In this document: positions 1 through 18,233 of the stretch, piece by piece
Position numbering within the stretch: the stretch's first letter is position 1
How the letters are laid out: each line of letters begins with the position of its first letter
NCBI GenBank assembly: GCA_019510485.1
Contig: JAEKKI010000174.1
Location: 1 to 41,792 of the forward strand
Length of the DNA: 41,792 nucleotides
Source of the DNA: Catenulisporales bacterium
GTDB taxonomy: Bacteria; Actinomycetota; Actinomycetes; Streptomycetales; Catenulisporaceae
Reading direction: 5' to 3'
Position numbers and translations under genes: made by a program
The notes under the pieces: model-generated
Databases searched by the model: none
Seen by the model: only the letters and a program-made list of their open reading frames with translations
Told to the model about the DNA's origin: nothing

Positions 1-186
<186 letters not shown>

Positions 187-202
187 CTAGCTTCGGGTCC
201 CG

Positions 203-239
203 CCTCCCGTTTCCAGCACCGGGAGCCGGAAACGGGAGG
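203..239 (-). terminator. 12-bp perfect inverted repeat between argG and argH
   Basis: CCTCCCGTTTCC at 203-214 is the exact reverse complement of GGAAACGGGAGG at 228-239, with a 13-nt loop. The stem sits in the 84-nt gap downstream of argG and upstream of argH. There is no T-run after it, so it is either a weak terminator, an RNA processing or stabilising hairpin, or simply two inverted copies of the dispersed GGAAACGG word found elsewhere in the window. The repeat is seen directly; its role is inferred. Confidence 0.5.
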
Positions 240-255
240 TGGAAACAGGTATCTG

Positions 256-1452
<1,197 letters not shown>

Positions 1453-1501
1453 ATCTTTCAACTCCTTGTTAAGGCTATGTCCAACGTGGAAAACGGGGGG
1501 A

Positions 1502-2931
<1,430 letters not shown>

Positions 2932-4196
2932 TCAGGCGTCCTTGTCGGTGGCGGCGGCCAGCGCCGTGTCGAGAAGCGTGGGCAGCGCGGCCAGGAACTC
3001 GTCGGCCTGCGCGGCGGTGAGAATGAGCGGCGGGGCCAGCCGGATGGCGTCCGGCGCCGGGGCGTTGATGATGAATCCGGCGTCCAGACCGGCTGCGACC
3101 GTATCCGCCGCATACGGGCCGGTCAGCATGATCGCCAGCAGCAGCCCTTCGCCGCGCACGCCGGCGACGGCCGGGTGTTCCAGGTCTGCGATCCCGGCGA
3201 TCAGGCGCGCGCCGACCTCGGTGACGTTGGCCAGCAGGCCGTCCCGCTCGATCGCGTGCAGCACGGCCAGGCCCGCGGCGCAGGCGACGGGGTTGCCGGC
3301 GTAGGTGGAGCCGTGCTGTCCGGGACCCAATAGCGTGCCGGCCCGGCCGAGGCCCACGCAGGCGCCGATCGGCAGCCCGCCGCCGAGCCCCTTGGCCAGG
3401 GTGACCAGGTCCGGGACGACGCCGGTGGCGCTGTGCCCGAACCAGCGGCCGGTGCGGCCGATGCCGGTCTGGACCTCGTCGAGGATCAGCAGCGCGCCGT
3501 TTGCGGCTGTGATCTCCCGCGCGGCCTTCAGGTAGCCGGGCGGGGCCGGGACCACGCCCTTCTCGCCCTGGATCGGCTCGACGATGAACGCGGCGGTCTG
3601 GTCGTCGACGGCTGCTTCGAGGGCTGCGATGTCGCCGTAGGGCACGAACGTCACGTCGCCCGGCAGCGGCTCGAACGGTTCGCGGATCGCCGCCTTGCCG
3701 GTCAGCGCGAGCGCGCCCATCGTGCGGCCGTGGAACGAGCCCTCGGTGGAGACCATCTTGGTGCGGCCGGTGCGCCGGGCGGCCTTGAACGCGGCCTCGT
3801 TGGCCTCGGCGCCGGAGTTGCAGAAGAACACCCGGGCGTCGGTGCCGCTGGCGTGGCCGAGAAGCTCCACCAGCCGCTCGGCCAGCACGATCTGCGGGGC
3901 GGAGGCGAAGAAGTTGGAGATGTGGCCGAGCGTGGTCAGCTGGGTGGTGACGGCCTGCACGATCAGCGGGTGCGCGTGGCCGAGGGCGTTGACCGCGATG
4001 CCGGCGAGCAGGTCCAGGTAGCGCTTGCCGTCGGCGTCCCAGACGTAGGCTTCATCAGGGCGCCGGAGTAGCGCTCGGCCCAGGCCGCGCCGTATCCGGG
4101 TTCGACGACGGGGAGGGTGTCGTCGGTGCCGGCTGCCGTTTCCACCTCTGTGCTGTCTGTGCTGTCCTCGGTCACGTTGCTCACCACCGTGTTCAT
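2932..4196 (-). pseudogene. argD: acetylornithine aminotransferase, broken by internal deletion and frameshift
   Basis: ArgD is the PLP-dependent transaminase that makes N-acetylornithine. The start ATG at 4196 overlaps the argB stop (ATGA, 4193-4196) and opens a frame ending in [11 protein letters not shown], the usual ArgD N-terminus. The rest of the enzyme, from [20 protein letters not shown] to the stop at 2932, is in another frame. It contains [27 protein letters not shown] and the PLP-lysine motif [13 protein letters not shown]. Between the ATG of ALM (4053-4055) and the TAC codon (4045-4047) only 5 nt remain where relatives encode about 16 residues (the NTYGTP to VRGEGA stretch). So roughly 43 nt seem lost and the frame is shifted. 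A real mutation would demand another transaminase for arginine synthesis; an assembly error is equally possible. Confidence 0.85.
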
Positions 4197-5104
4197 GCCG
4201 GCACCACCATCGTTCCGATCCCCTCGTCGGTGAAGACTTCCAGCAGCAGCGAGTGCGGGACGCGGCCGTCCAACACGTGGGCGCGCGGCACTCCCCCGCG
4301 CACGGCCCGCAGGCACGCCTCCATCTTCGGGACCATGCCGGAGGACAGGGTGGGCAGCAGTTCGGCCAGTTCGTCGGCGGTGAGGCGGCTGATCAGCTCG
4401 TCGGAGTCCGGCCAGTCCGCGTACAGCCCCTTGACGTCGGTGAGGACCACGAGCTTCTCCGCGCCCAGGCCCACGGCGAGCGCGGCGGCGGCGGTGTCGG
4501 CGTTGACGTTGTAGACGCCGGGGCCGTCGGCGGCGCGGGCGATGGAGGACACGACCGGGATGCGGCCGTCGTCCAGCAGGGCGTTGAGGGTGCCGGGGTC
4601 GACGGCGGCGACGTCGCCGACCCGGCCGATGTCCACCGGTTCGCCGTCGACGACGCCGTGCCGCTTGACGGCCTTCATGGTGTCGGCGTCCTCGCCGGAG
4701 ATGCCGACGGCGAACGGGCCGTGGGTGTTGATCAGGCTGACGATGTCCCGCTGCACCTGGCCGGTGAGGACCATGCGCACCACGTCCATGGTCTCGTCGG
4801 TGGTGACGCGCAGCCCGCCGGCGAAGCGGTGCTCGATGCCGAGCTTGTCGAGCTGGGCGTTGATCTGCGGGCCGCCGCCGTGGACGACGACGGGGCGCAG
4901 GCCCGCGTAGCGCAGGAACACGATGTCCTTGGCGAAGGCGGCCTTGAGCTGGTCGTCGACCATGGCGTTGCCGCCGAACTTCACCACGATGGTCTTGCCG
5001 TGCAGCGCGGACAGCCAGGGCAGTGCTTCGGTGAGGATCTGGGCCTTGGCGAGCGCCTCGTGTTTGCGGGCGCTGGTCTTGGCGGCGCTTTGCAGGGTGT
5101 TCAT
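4193..5104 (-). CDS. argB: acetylglutamate kinase
   Basis: ArgB phosphorylates N-acetylglutamate with ATP, the second step of the acetyl cycle and the usual arginine feedback point. The 303-residue product has the amino-acid-kinase motifs [33 protein letters not shown] and [14 protein letters not shown], and ends with [20 protein letters not shown]. The ATG at 5104 overlaps the argJ stop by 4 nt (ATGA), and its stop overlaps the argD start in the same way. This indicates tight translational coupling through argJ-argB-argD. Confidence 0.96.
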   Translation of the reverse strand: MNTLQSAAKTSARKHEALAKAQILTEALPWLSALHGKTIVVKFGGNAMVDDQLKAAFAKDIVFLRYAGLRPVVVHGGGPQINAQLDKLGIEHRFAGGLRVTTDETMDVVRMVLTGQVQRDIVSLINTHGPFAVGISGEDADTMKAVKRHGVVDGEPVDIGRVGDVAAVDPGTLNALLDDGRIPVVSSIARAADGPGVYNVNADTAAAALAVGLGAEKLVVLTDVKGLYADWPDSDELISRLTADELAELLPTLSSGMVPKMEACLRAVRGGVPRAHVLDGRVPHSLLLEVFTDEGIGTMVVPA

Positions 5105-6252
5105 GAGGAGTACGCCGAGTTCTCGTGGACGTAGCCGGGGGTCAGGTCGTTGGTCCAGACGGTGGCGGAGGCTTGTCCGGCGGCCAGGTCGATGGTGACC
5201 GACACTTCGCGGCCGGCGAGGTCGACCAGGTCGCGGTCGTCGCCGACGCCGCCGTCGCGGCAGACCCAGACGCCGTTGATGGCCACGGACAGCTGCTCCG
5301 GTTCGAACACCGCGTCCGTCGTGCCGACCGCGGACAGCACGCGGCCCCAGTTCGGGTCGTTGCCGTACATGGCGCACTTGAACAGGTTGCTGCGGGTGAC
5401 GGCCTTGGCGACCTGGACGGCGTCGTCCTCGGTCGCGGCGTGGACGACTTCGACGGCGATGTCCTTGGTGGCGCCTTCGGCGTCGCCGACGAGCTGCCGG
5501 GCGAGGCCGGCGCACACGGAGGTCACGGCGGACTGGAACTCGGCCGGGTCCGGCGCGACTTCGGAGGCGCCGGAGGCCAGCAGCAGGACGGTGTCGTTGG
5601 TGGACATGCAGCCGTCGGAGTCGACGCGGTCGAAGGTGACCCTGGTCGCGTCGCGCAGAACGGCGTCGAGCGCTTCGGCCTCGACGACGGCGTCCGTGGT
5701 GACGACGACGAGCATCGTGGCCAGGCCGGGCGCCAGCATCCCGGCGCCCTTGGCCATGCCGCCGACGACGTAGCCGGTGCCGTGGGCCTCGGCGGTCTTG
5801 GCCACGGTGTCGGTGGTCATGATGGCGGTCGCGGCGGCGGCCCCGCCGTCTGGGGTCAGCGCGGCGGCGGCGGTCTTCAGACCGGTCAGCAGCGCGTCCA
5901 TCGGCAGCCGGACGCCGATCAGGCCGGTGGAGCAGACGGCGATCTCGGCGGCAGAGGTGCCGAGCAGCGCGGCGGCTTCCTCGGCGGTCTTGTGGGTGTC
6001 CTGGAAACCGGCCGGGCCGGTACACGCGTTCGCCCCGCCGGAGTTGAGGACGACGGCGGAAACCGCGCCGCCCTTGAGCACCTGCTCGGACCACAGCACC
6101 GGCGCGGCCTTGACCCGGTTGGAGGTGAAGACGCCGGCGGCGGCCGTCAGCGGGCCGTCGTTGACGACGATCGCCAGGTCCGGGTTTCCCGACGCCTTGA
6201 TCCCAGCGGCGATTCCGGCGGCCCGGAAACCCTTCGCGGAGGTGACGCTCAT
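5101..6252 (-). CDS. argJ: bifunctional glutamate N-acetyltransferase / ornithine acetyltransferase
   Basis: ArgJ transfers acetyl from N-acetylornithine to glutamate, making the arginine pathway cyclic, and may also use acetyl-CoA. The 383-residue protein carries the self-cleavage motif GLATML, so the chain should be cut between Ala178 and Thr179, with Thr179 as nucleophile. Other family signatures are [18 protein letters not shown] and [24 protein letters not shown] ribosome site precedes the ATG at 6252. It lies 82 nt after argC, the widest gap in the front half of the cluster, and overlaps argB by 4 nt. Confidence 0.96.
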   Translation of the reverse strand: MSVTSAKGFRAAGIAAGIKASGNPDLAIVVNDGPLTAAAGVFTSNRVKAAPVLWSEQVLKGGAVSAVVLNSGGANACTGPAGFQDTHKTAEEAAALLGTSAAEIAVCSTGLIGVRLPMDALLTGLKTAAAALTPDGGAAAATAIMTTDTVAKTAEAHGTGYVVGGMAKGAGMLAPGLATMLVVVTTDAVVEAEALDAVLRDATRVTFDRVDSDGCMSTNDTVLLLASGASEVAPDPAEFQSAVTSVCAGLARQLVGDAEGATKDIAVEVVHAATEDDAVQVAKAVTRSNLFKCAMYGNDPNWGRVLSAVGTTDAVFEPEQLSVAINGVWVCRDGGVGDDRDLVDLAGREVSVTIDLAAGQASATVWTNDLTPGYVHENSAYSS

Positions 6253-6334
6253 TGTTCGGCTCCCATCCGAGCAGAGATCCCCGTGGCGGTGACGACGTGG
6301 CGGAGCAGGGTACGGCCGGCCTTGCGGAAGTGGT

Positions 6335-10399
<4,065 letters not shown>

Positions 10400-10472
10400 A
10401 AACGGCGGAGGTGGAAACCGAGGTTTCGGCCGACCCCCTCGGCCGGCCGAATCCGGCATCGTGCAGAAGATC

Positions 10473-10507
10473 GCAGTCTGCCCGCCGCCCCACGGCGGGC
10501 AGACTGC
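10473..10507 (+). terminator. strong stem-loop downstream of the AfsR-like gene
   Basis: GCAGTCTGCCCGCC (10473-10486) pairs perfectly with 10494-10507 across a 7-nt loop, a 14-bp stem 74 nt after the stop codon. There is no T-run, as is usual for terminators in very GC-rich actinomycetes. The surrounding 316-nt gap (10400-10715) otherwise shows only GGAAACGG words at its left end, with no further gene. Confidence 0.7.
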
Positions 10508-10715
10508 GCGCTCTGGACCCCCCGGGTTCTGCCGGCCCCCGATGTGGAATCTCGCAGAACCCTCCCGGCCAGGTCCCTGACGGTGTTCCCTGGTTGACAC
10601 CCATTCTGGTGGCGGCGGCTTGCGTTTGGCTTGCGCCGGATGTGCGGTGCGCGAGGGCCGGCCCGGTGGGAAATCGATTGCGGCCCTGCCGGCGCCGCAG
10701 GAAGGATCACGGCGT

Positions 10716-11297
10716 ATGAGCGGAACTGACGAACCACCGAAGACCCTGCCGCCCGGCGTCCGGCCGCCGGAGCGCGCCGAGTTCGACGGCTTCGGCCTGC
10801 GCCGACCGACGCCCGCGGACGCCGAGGCGCTGCATGAGGCGATCAAAGCCACCTTCGCCGAACTGCACCCCTGGATGCCGTGGTGCACCGACCCGGTCCA
10901 GATCGAGGATCAGCGGGCCTGGATCGAGCGGGCCGAGAACGGCTGGGCGACGCAGGAGGCGTTCCACTGGTTCATCGTGGAATCGCAGGATGGCCCGGAG
11001 AAGCTGATCGGCGTCATCTCGCTCATGAACCGGATCGGGCCGGGCGGTCTGGAGATCGGCTACTGGCTCCGCACCGGCGCCACCGGACGCGGCGTGATGA
11101 CCCGGGCCGCGACCTGGCTCACGAACACCGCACTCGCCCTGCCGGGCGTCGAGCGTGTCGAGATCCACTGCGACGCGGCGAACGTGCGCAGCGCCGCCGT
11201 GCCGAAGCGGCTGGGATACCGGCTGGACCGGCAGGAGCCCGCTGAGCCGCAGGCGCCGGGTGACTCAGGGCTCGACCAATTCTGGATCACGCCGTAG
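10716..11297 (+). CDS. GNAT-family N-acetyltransferase (RimJ/RimL-like)
   Basis: The 193-residue protein belongs to the acetyltransferase group related to RimJ/RimL, which acetylates protein N-termini or small amines using acetyl-CoA. Visible features are the N-terminal LRRPTPADAEALHEAI segment, HPWMPWC, the central IGVISLMNRIGPGGLEIGYWL strand, an acetyl-CoA loop TGATGRGVMTRA in place of the usual QxxGxG, and the C-terminal VEIHCDAANVRSAAVPKRLGY typical of this subgroup. AGGAAGGA precedes the ATG by a suitable distance. It stands alone, between two strong hairpins. The substrate cannot be predicted. Confidence 0.88.
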   Translation: MSGTDEPPKTLPPGVRPPERAEFDGFGLRRPTPADAEALHEAIKATFAELHPWMPWCTDPVQIEDQRAWIERAENGWATQEAFHWFIVESQDGPEKLIGVISLMNRIGPGGLEIGYWLRTGATGRGVMTRAATWLTNTALALPGVERVEIHCDAANVRSAAVPKRLGYRLDRQEPAEPQAPGDSGLDQFWITP

Positions 11298-11312
11298 GGG
11301 CGAAGAAACGGC

Positions 11313-11347
11313 GATGCGCCGGCTGGGTCTGTTCCAGCCGGCGCATC
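11313..11347. terminator. bidirectional terminator between GNAT gene and pheT
   Basis: GATGCGCCGGCTGG (11313-11326) is the exact reverse complement of 11334-11347, with a 7-nt loop. It sits in the 66-nt gap between two convergent genes and so can end transcription from both sides. Confidence 0.8.
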
Positions 11348-11363
11348 GTGGTTCACGGTCTGC

Positions 11364-13861
11364 CTACGACCGCAACGCCGCCCCGGTCCGCGCCGCCGCC
11401 AGCGCCACCGCGGCTTCCCGGGCAGCGCTCGCCTCCTCCGCGGTCAACGTCCGATCAGGCGCCCGGAACCGCAGCGCGAAAGCCAGCGACTTGCGACCCT
11501 CCCCTATCCGCTCGCCGGTGTAGACGTCGAACAGCCGCAGCGACTCCAGCAACGGGCCGGCGCCTTCGCGCAGCGCCGCCTCCACGTAGTGCTCCGGCAC
11601 CGCGGCGTCCACGACCAAAGCGACATCCTGCGTGGCCACCGGCATCGCCGAGATCGCCGGGGCCCGGGTCAGGATCTCCTCGGCCGGGATCATCCGGTCC
11701 AGTTCCAGCTCCAGGGCGGCGGTGCGCGGCGGCAGCCCGAGGTCGGCGACCACCCGCGGATGCAGTTCGCCGGCGTGGCCGACCAGGCGGCCGTTCACCG
11801 CCAGGCGCGCGCAGCGGCCCGGATGCCAGGGCTCGTGCTGGTCCTGCGTCACCTCCAGCTCCACGCGGCAGGCGTCGGCGATGACGCGCGCGGCCTGGAT
11901 CGCGTCCTGCCAGCCGGCCGGGCGTCCCGGGCCCCACCAGCCGGCCGGTTCGCGCAGTCCGGCCAGCACGACCGCGACCCGGCGCGGTTGCAGCGGCAGG
12001 GCCGCGTCCAGGGACGCCAGCTCCTGCTCGCTCGGCCGGCGCTCGACCGTCAGCCGCGGCGCCACCGGGGCGGCGTCCTTGCGCGGCCGGAACACCAGGC
12101 CCTGCTCGAACAGCGCCAGGTCGCTGTTACCGCGGCCGACGTTGCGCCGCAGCGCCGCCAGCAGCCCCGGCAGCAGCGTCGTGCGCATCGACGGCTGCTC
12201 CTCGGAGATCGGGTTCGCCAGCTGCACGGTGTTGCGGCGCGGGTCGTCCTCGGACAGCCCGAGCGCGTCCAGGTCGGCCGGCCCGAGGAACGGGTAGGCG
12301 ATGACCTCGACGTAGCCGGCCGAGGCCAGCGCGGTGCCGACCCGGCGGCGGATCCGCTGGGCGTGGCTGTAGCCGGTGCCCGCGCTGGCCTTGGGCAGCG
12401 TCGAGGGCAGCCGGTCGAAGCCGGCCAGCCGGATCACCTCCTCGGCCAGGTCGTTCGGGTCGCGCAGGTCCGGACGCCAGCTCGGCGGGGTGGCCACCAA
12501 GGCATCGGAGCCGGAGGCGGCCACGTCGCAGCCGACCTGCCGCAGCCAGCGCTCCACTTCCTCGCGGGTGTATTCGACCCCTGCCACTCGCCCCGGGTGC
12601 GTCCACGGGATCGTGATCGCGACCGGCCGGCTCCCCCGGCCGACCACGGTCACCCCGTCGGCGGTGCCGCCGGCCAGCTCGACCAGCAGATCCACCACGC
12701 GCTGCGACGCGGTCCGGGCCGTCGCCGGGTCCGTGCCGCGCTCGAAGCGCTTGGCCGCCTCGGAGAACAGCTTGTGCCGCCGCACAGTCCGCGCGATCGA
12801 CGTCGCCTCGAAGTGCGCCGCCTCGATCACGACGTCGCTGGAGCCGTCGTGGATCTCGGTGGACGCCCCGCCCATCACGCCGGCCAGGCCGATCGGCCCG
12901 GAGTCGTCGGTGATCAGCAGGTCCGCCGGGTCCAGCCGGCGCTTGGCGCCGTCCAGCGTCTCCAGCACCTCGCCGGCGCGCGCCCTCCGCACCACGATCG
13001 GGCCGGACAGCCGCTGCCGGTCGTAGGCGTGGATCGGCTGGCCCAGCTCCAGCATCACGTAGTTGGTGACGTCGACGATCAGCGAGATCGGCCGCATCCC
13101 GGCCATCTGCAGCCGGCGCTGCATCCACAGCGGCGACGACGCCTGCGGGTCGACGCCGGTCACGGTCCGGGCCACGAACGTGTCGCACCCGGCCGGGTCC
13201 TCGATCCGCACCGGGTGGCCGGAATCGTCACTCGCGGGCGTGTCGAAGTCGGCCGGGTCCTGGAACGGCAGGTCGAAGCCGATCGCCGTCTCGCGCGCGA
13301 TACCGCGCAGCGACAGCGCGTACCCGCGGTCCGGGGTGACTTCGAACTCGATGACCTCATCGTCCAGACCCAGATACGCGATCGCGTCGGCACCGACCGG
13401 CGACTCGGGCGACAGCACGATGATGCCGCTGTGTTCCTCACCCATGCCGAGCTCGCGCGCGGAGCAGATCATGCCGTTGGAGTCACGGCCGTAGGTCTTG
13501 CGCTCGGCGATCCGGAAGTCGCCGGGCAGCACCGCACCGGGCAGCGCCACCACCACGTGGTCGCCGACAGCGAAGTTGCGCGCGCCGCAGACGATCGACT
13601 GCGGCGTGGCGGCCGAGCCCGGCCCCTCATCGGCCGTCGTGACAACGACCTGACAGTGCCGGATCGGCTTCTTGAACCCGGCCAGCTCCTCGATCGCCGC
13701 GACCTCGCCGACCACCAGCGGCCCGGTCAGGCCCTCGCCGACCCGGTGGATGGTCTCCAGCTTGGCGCCGCCGGTCTGGGTCAGCTTGTCCGCGACGGCG
13801 AAGGCCGTGATCCCGTCCGGCAGCGCAACGTGGTCCCGCAGCCAGGAGTAGGCGACGCGCA

Positions 13862-13862
<1 letters not shown>
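11364..13862 (-). CDS. pheT: phenylalanine--tRNA ligase, beta subunit
   Basis: PheT forms the alpha2-beta2 PheRS that charges tRNA-Phe; the beta chain holds the editing site and tRNA-anchoring domains. The 832-residue product has all expected parts: the N-terminal [15 protein letters not shown], the tRNA-binding OB fold (about 45-150), B3/B4 editing domain ([20 protein letters not shown]), B5 domain, the inactive catalytic-like module with [16 protein letters not shown], and the C-terminal anticodon-binding FDX-ACB domain ([12 protein letters not shown] to the end). The ATG at 13862 shares one base with the pheS stop (TGATG), so the two are translationally coupled. Confidence 0.97.
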
Positions 13863-15004
<1,142 letters not shown>

Positions 15005-15215
15005 TTACGGCCCGGGGAGCTCGAGCCATCCAACACAGCGCCGCGAAGCGGCTCCTTGACGGGCGGTGGTGGGTGACGGGCGGGCAGGCTTACCCGCCGA
15101 GTCTAGAGGGGCCATAGGGCGAATACGGATTCCGCCCGCGCTGTGGCACAGCGCGGGCATACGGAAATACCGTCCGGGAACGCGGAGAAGCCCGCGCGCC
15201 GCGCCTGGGCAGGCG

Positions 15216-16418
15216 CTACGCGACGGGCAAGGTAAATCGGAAGCGGGCCCCGCCGGCAGCGGCGTTCCCGGCGGCCACCACGCCGCCGTGCGCTTCGACG
15301 AGCCCCTTCACGATGGACAGACCGAGGCCGGTCCCGCCCCGGCGGCCACCCCGCCAGAACCGGGTGAAGACGCGGGTGAGCTGGTCCTCCGGGATCCCGG
15401 GACCCTCATCGCTCACCGCAACCGCCACGCTCGACACACCTTCGGTATGGAGACCTGTGTTAGGTCGGGACCGGTCGTCCTCGGCTTCGATTGTGACAGT
15501 TCCCCCGCCGTGCCGCACGGCGTTTTCCAAAAGGTTAGCCAGTACTTGGCGTAATTTGTCCGGGTCAGCGGACACCGCGGGCAATCCGTGCGGGATCCGG
15601 ATCCGGAAGGTCTCCTCCGGGACGCCCTGCGCCACGCAGGCCCGAACCTGATCGGTGATCAGCTGGTGCAGGTCGACCGGGATCCGGTGCAGCTCCATCC
15701 GGCCGGAGTCCAGCCGGGCGACGTCCAGCAACTCGGCGATCAGCCGCACCACGCGGTCCGCGTCGGCGTCGACGGTCTGGAGCATCATGCGCTTCTGATC
15801 GTCGGTGAAGCGGTCCCAGCGCGCCAGCAGCGTCGCGGTGAAGCCCTTCACGCTGGTCAGCGGCGAGCGCAGCTCGTGGGCGACGGTCGCGATCAGGTCG
15901 GATTGCCGGCGTTCGCGGCGCCGGCGCAGCTCGGTGCCGCGCAGAGCCAGGACCAGGCCGGTGACCGGGGTCGAGCGGCCGTCACGGCGCAGATAGCGAG
16001 CGGTGACCAGGAGTTCGGTGCCTGATTCGGGGCCGGGCGCTTCGTGGTGCGGGCCGCCGTTGATCCCGCCCCGGCTGTCACCGTCGCCGAGGCCGGAATC
16101 CCGGGCCGGCAGCCACAGCTGCGCCTCGGGATGGCCGGTCCGTATGCTCAGCCCGCCATAGGGATCGGTCAGCCGCCACCAGTCCCGGCCGTCGGAGGTC
16201 CGCAGCGGCAGCACGTCGGTGAAGGGCCGGCCCAGCGCCTCCTCGGCGCGGATCCCGGTCAGCAGGCAGGCGGCGCGGTTGAACACCCGCACCATGCCGT
16301 CGCCGTCGGCGGCGACGAATCCGTCCGGGAGGTCGTCGGGCACCAGCAGGCCGTCGAGCGCGCCGGCGAACAGGCGCATGCCGTGTCCCGCCTCGCGCGC
16401 TCCGACCGATACGGTCAC
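15216..16418 (-). CDS. PAS-domain sensor histidine kinase
   Basis: A soluble-looking two-component sensor of about 400 residues with a PAS domain (about 20-180, DGFVAADGDGMVRVFNRAA), the phosphoacceptor helix with the conserved His in TVAHELRSPLTSVKGF, and a HATPase_c domain with N-box LRQVLANLLENAVRHGGG, G1 DEGPGIP and G2 GGTGLGLSIVKGLVEAHGG. No transmembrane segment is evident, so the signal is probably cytoplasmic. The GTG at 16418 is chosen because AGGAGG lies 9 nt upstream, although the frame stays open further. No response regulator is adjacent. A kinase between pheS and the rRNA methyltransferase gene is, from memory, a recurrent arrangement in actinomycetes. The stimulus is unknown. 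Confidence 0.88.
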   Translation of the reverse strand: MTVSVGAREAGHGMRLFAGALDGLLVPDDLPDGFVAADGDGMVRVFNRAACLLTGIRAEEALGRPFTDVLPLRTSDGRDWWRLTDPYGGLSIRTGHPEAQLWLPARDSGLGDGDSRGGINGGPHHEAPGPESGTELLVTARYLRRDGRSTPVTGLVLALRGTELRRRRERRQSDLIATVAHELRSPLTSVKGFTATLLARWDRFTDDQKRMMLQTVDADADRVVRLIAELLDVARLDSGRMELHRIPVDLHQLITDQVRACVAQGVPEETFRIRIPHGLPAVSADPDKLRQVLANLLENAVRHGGGTVTIEAEDDRSRPNTGLHTEGVSSVAVAVSDEGPGIPEDQLTRVFTRFWRGGRRGGTGLGLSIVKGLVEAHGGVVAAGNAAAGGARFRFTLPVA

Positions 16419-16530
16419 CTCCACGGCCCTCCTGACCCTACTAGCTCCGCCGGTACGTAGTGCGCATTCTGCGTCACCCTCCGTTGATCCGCCAACCCTA
16501 TCGTTCCGCTCTGACGGCTGGGTTTCCACC

Positions 16531-16551
16531 GGTGGCGGACCATTCGCCACC
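16531..16551 (-). terminator. small stem-loop after trmH
   Basis: GGTGGCG (16531-16537) pairs with CGCCACC (16545-16551) across 7 nt, 42 nt past the methyltransferase stop. It is a weak terminator candidate in the 174-nt gap before the sensor kinase; nothing else is visible there. Confidence 0.35.
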
Positions 16552-16592
16552 TGACCGCCTGGGGACCGGAAGCGGACTTCGCGCCCCGGACT

Positions 16593-17411
16593 CTAGCGCT
16601 GTGCCCGGGCAGAGGAATATAAGCACACTGCTGCCGCTGTCGCCAGGTTGAGGCTCTCCGCCCGGCCGTGGATCGGGACCCGCACCGCCGCGTCGGCCAG
16701 GCCCAGCAGCTCGTCGGGCAGGCCCCAGGCCTCGTTGCCGAACAGCCAGCAGGTGGGCTGCGCCAGGCGTCCGGCGTCCAGTTCGTCGTCGAGGTCGGCC
16801 GCGCCGGTGCCGTCGGCGGCCAGGATCCGCGAGCCGGCCGCCCGCAGGGCGCTGACAGCCTCTTCGGCGCTGATCCCGACGGCGACGGGCACGTGGAACA
16901 GGCTGCCGGCCGAGGCGCGCACAGCCTTGGGGTTGTAGACGTCGACCGACTCGGCGGTGACCACCACCAGGTCGGCGCCGGCGGCGTCGGCGCACCGGAT
17001 CACGGTGCCGGCGTTGCCGGGGTCGCGCACATGGGCCAGGATCGCGGCCAGCTTGGGGCGGCGCTCGGCGAGGAACCCGGCCAGCGGCACGTCGAGGAAG
17101 CGGCAGACGCCGATCAGGCCCTGCGGCGTGACGGTTTCGCTGAGGGAGGCCACCAGCTCGGGGGTGGCCGGAGTGATCTTCGCGCTCTGCTTACGCGCGG
17201 CGGCGAGGATCGCGGGGTGGCGATCGGCGGCCTCGCTCGTGGTGAAGATCTCCACGAGCACGCCGTCCAGATCGGCCGCCTCCCGGACCGCCTGCGGCCC
17301 TTCGGCCAGGAACAACCGTTGCTTGTTCCGATACGACCGCGAGGCGAGCCGCCGGGCCGCCACCGCGCGCGGTGCGCGCTGGTTGGAAAGCTCGGGACCC
17401 GCCTCGCTCAT
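16593..17411 (-). CDS. SpoU/TrmH-family RNA 2'-O-methyltransferase (probably 23S rRNA)
   Basis: SPOUT methyltransferases use a knotted SAM site to methylate RNA riboses. The 272-residue protein has the substrate-binding N-terminal domain (RRLASRSYRNKQRLFLAEGPQ) and the three SpoU motifs: RDPGNAGTVIRCADAAGAD, WLFGNEAWGLPDELL and IPxxGxxESLN-like VPIHGRAESLNLATAAAV. It lies 46 nt after rplT on the same strand, which fits co-expression with ribosomal genes. The family is certain; the exact nucleotide modified is not. Confidence 0.93.
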   Translation of the reverse strand: MSEAGPELSNQRAPRAVAARRLASRSYRNKQRLFLAEGPQAVREAADLDGVLVEIFTTSEAADRHPAILAAARKQSAKITPATPELVASLSETVTPQGLIGVCRFLDVPLAGFLAERRPKLAAILAHVRDPGNAGTVIRCADAAGADLVVVTAESVDVYNPKAVRASAGSLFHVPVAVGISAEEAVSALRAAGSRILAADGTGAADLDDELDAGRLAQPTCWLFGNEAWGLPDELLGLADAAVRVPIHGRAESLNLATAAAVCLYSSARAQR

Positions 17412-17457
17412 GTCCTGCTGCCGATCCGTGAAGCCGGGCTCGCCGCTCGACTGCGGA

Positions 17458-17844
17458 TCAGGCCGCGGCCTTGGGCGCGTTGACGTCGGACGGCAGGGCC
17501 TTCTTGGCCACCTCGACCAGGGCGCGGAACGCCTCGGCGTCGTTGACGGCCAGCTCGGCCAGGATCTTGCGGTCGACCTCGACGCCTCCCAGGTGCAGGC
17601 CCTGGATGAAGCGGTTGTAGGTCATGCCCTCGGCGCGGGCCGCGGCGTTGATGCGCTGGATCCACAGCCGGCGGAAGTCGCCCTTGCGGTCCTTGCGGTC
17701 CCGGTAGGCGTAGACGAGGGAGTGGGTGACCTGCTCCTTCGCCTTGCGGTACAGCCGCGAGCGCTGGCCGCGGTAGCCGGCGGCCTGCTCCAGGACTACC
17801 CGGCGCTTCTTCTGGGCGTTCACTGCCCGCTTGACGCGTGCCAT
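17458..17844 (-). CDS. rplT: 50S ribosomal protein L20
   Basis: L20 is an early 23S rRNA-binding assembly protein and in many bacteria represses its own infC-rpmI-rplT operon. The 128-residue sequence [20 protein letters not shown] followed by [16 protein letters not shown] is diagnostic, as are [18 protein letters not shown] and the C-terminal [13 protein letters not shown]. It follows rpmI by 50 nt. Confidence 0.98.
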   Translation of the reverse strand: MARVKRAVNAQKKRRVVLEQAAGYRGQRSRLYRKAKEQVTHSLVYAYRDRKDRKGDFRRLWIQRINAAARAEGMTYNRFIQGLHLGGVEVDRKILAELAVNDAEAFRALVEVAKKALPSDVNAPKAAA

Positions 17845-17894
17845 TGTTCTATCTCCTGCTCAGTAACTGGTCGGGGGGCTATCAGCGCCGGGGC

Positions 17895-18089
17895 TCAGCG
17901 GCCGAGCAGCCGCTTGACACGCTTGACGTCGGACTTGGCCACCTCGACCTCGCCGGTCAGGCGGCGGGTCAGCTCCGAGGACTTACGCTCGAAGTTGTGG
18001 CGCATGCCGGCCTGGCCGCGCATGATCTTGCCCGAGCCGGTCACCTTGAAACGCTTCTTGGCACCGCTGTGGGTCTTCTGCTTCGGCAT
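17895..18089 (-). CDS. rpmI: 50S ribosomal protein L35
   Basis: A 64-residue basic protein, [20 protein letters not shown] followed by [18 protein letters not shown], which is the whole L35 family pattern. The ATG at 18089 has GAAGGAGA 10 nt upstream. It sits between infC and rplT in the standard order. L35 is a late-assembling part of the large ribosomal subunit. Confidence 0.98.
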   Translation of the reverse strand: MPKQKTHSGAKKRFKVTGSGKIMRGQAGMRHNFERKSSELTRRLTGEVEVAKSDVKRVKRLLGR

Positions 18090-18113
18090 GGCGCCGTTTC
18101 TCCTTCACATGGG

Positions 18114-18147
18114 GCGGATCCGTGGGGAGGTCCCCGCACGGATCCGC
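18114..18147 (-). promoter_or_regulatory. stem-loop between infC and rpmI
   Basis: GCGGATCCGTG (18114-18124) and CACGGATCCGC (18137-18147) form a perfect 11-bp stem 24 nt upstream of the rpmI start, in the 144-nt gap between infC and rpmI. Such hairpins in this operon can be L20-responsive attenuators, processing sites or terminators; the sequence alone does not say which. Confidence 0.5.
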
Positions 18148-18233
18148 TCTCGCTCTCGCTCCGGCGCTAGCCGCCGCGCCGTGTTGTCAGCGCTGGCGGC
18201 CTGCGCCTGGGAGCCCGTCCGGCCTGACGGGGG

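Noticed and set aside
4040-4060. Programmed ribosomal frameshift in argD.
   Set aside because: No slippery sequence or pseudoknot is evident, and conserved residues are missing altogether, which frameshifting could not supply.
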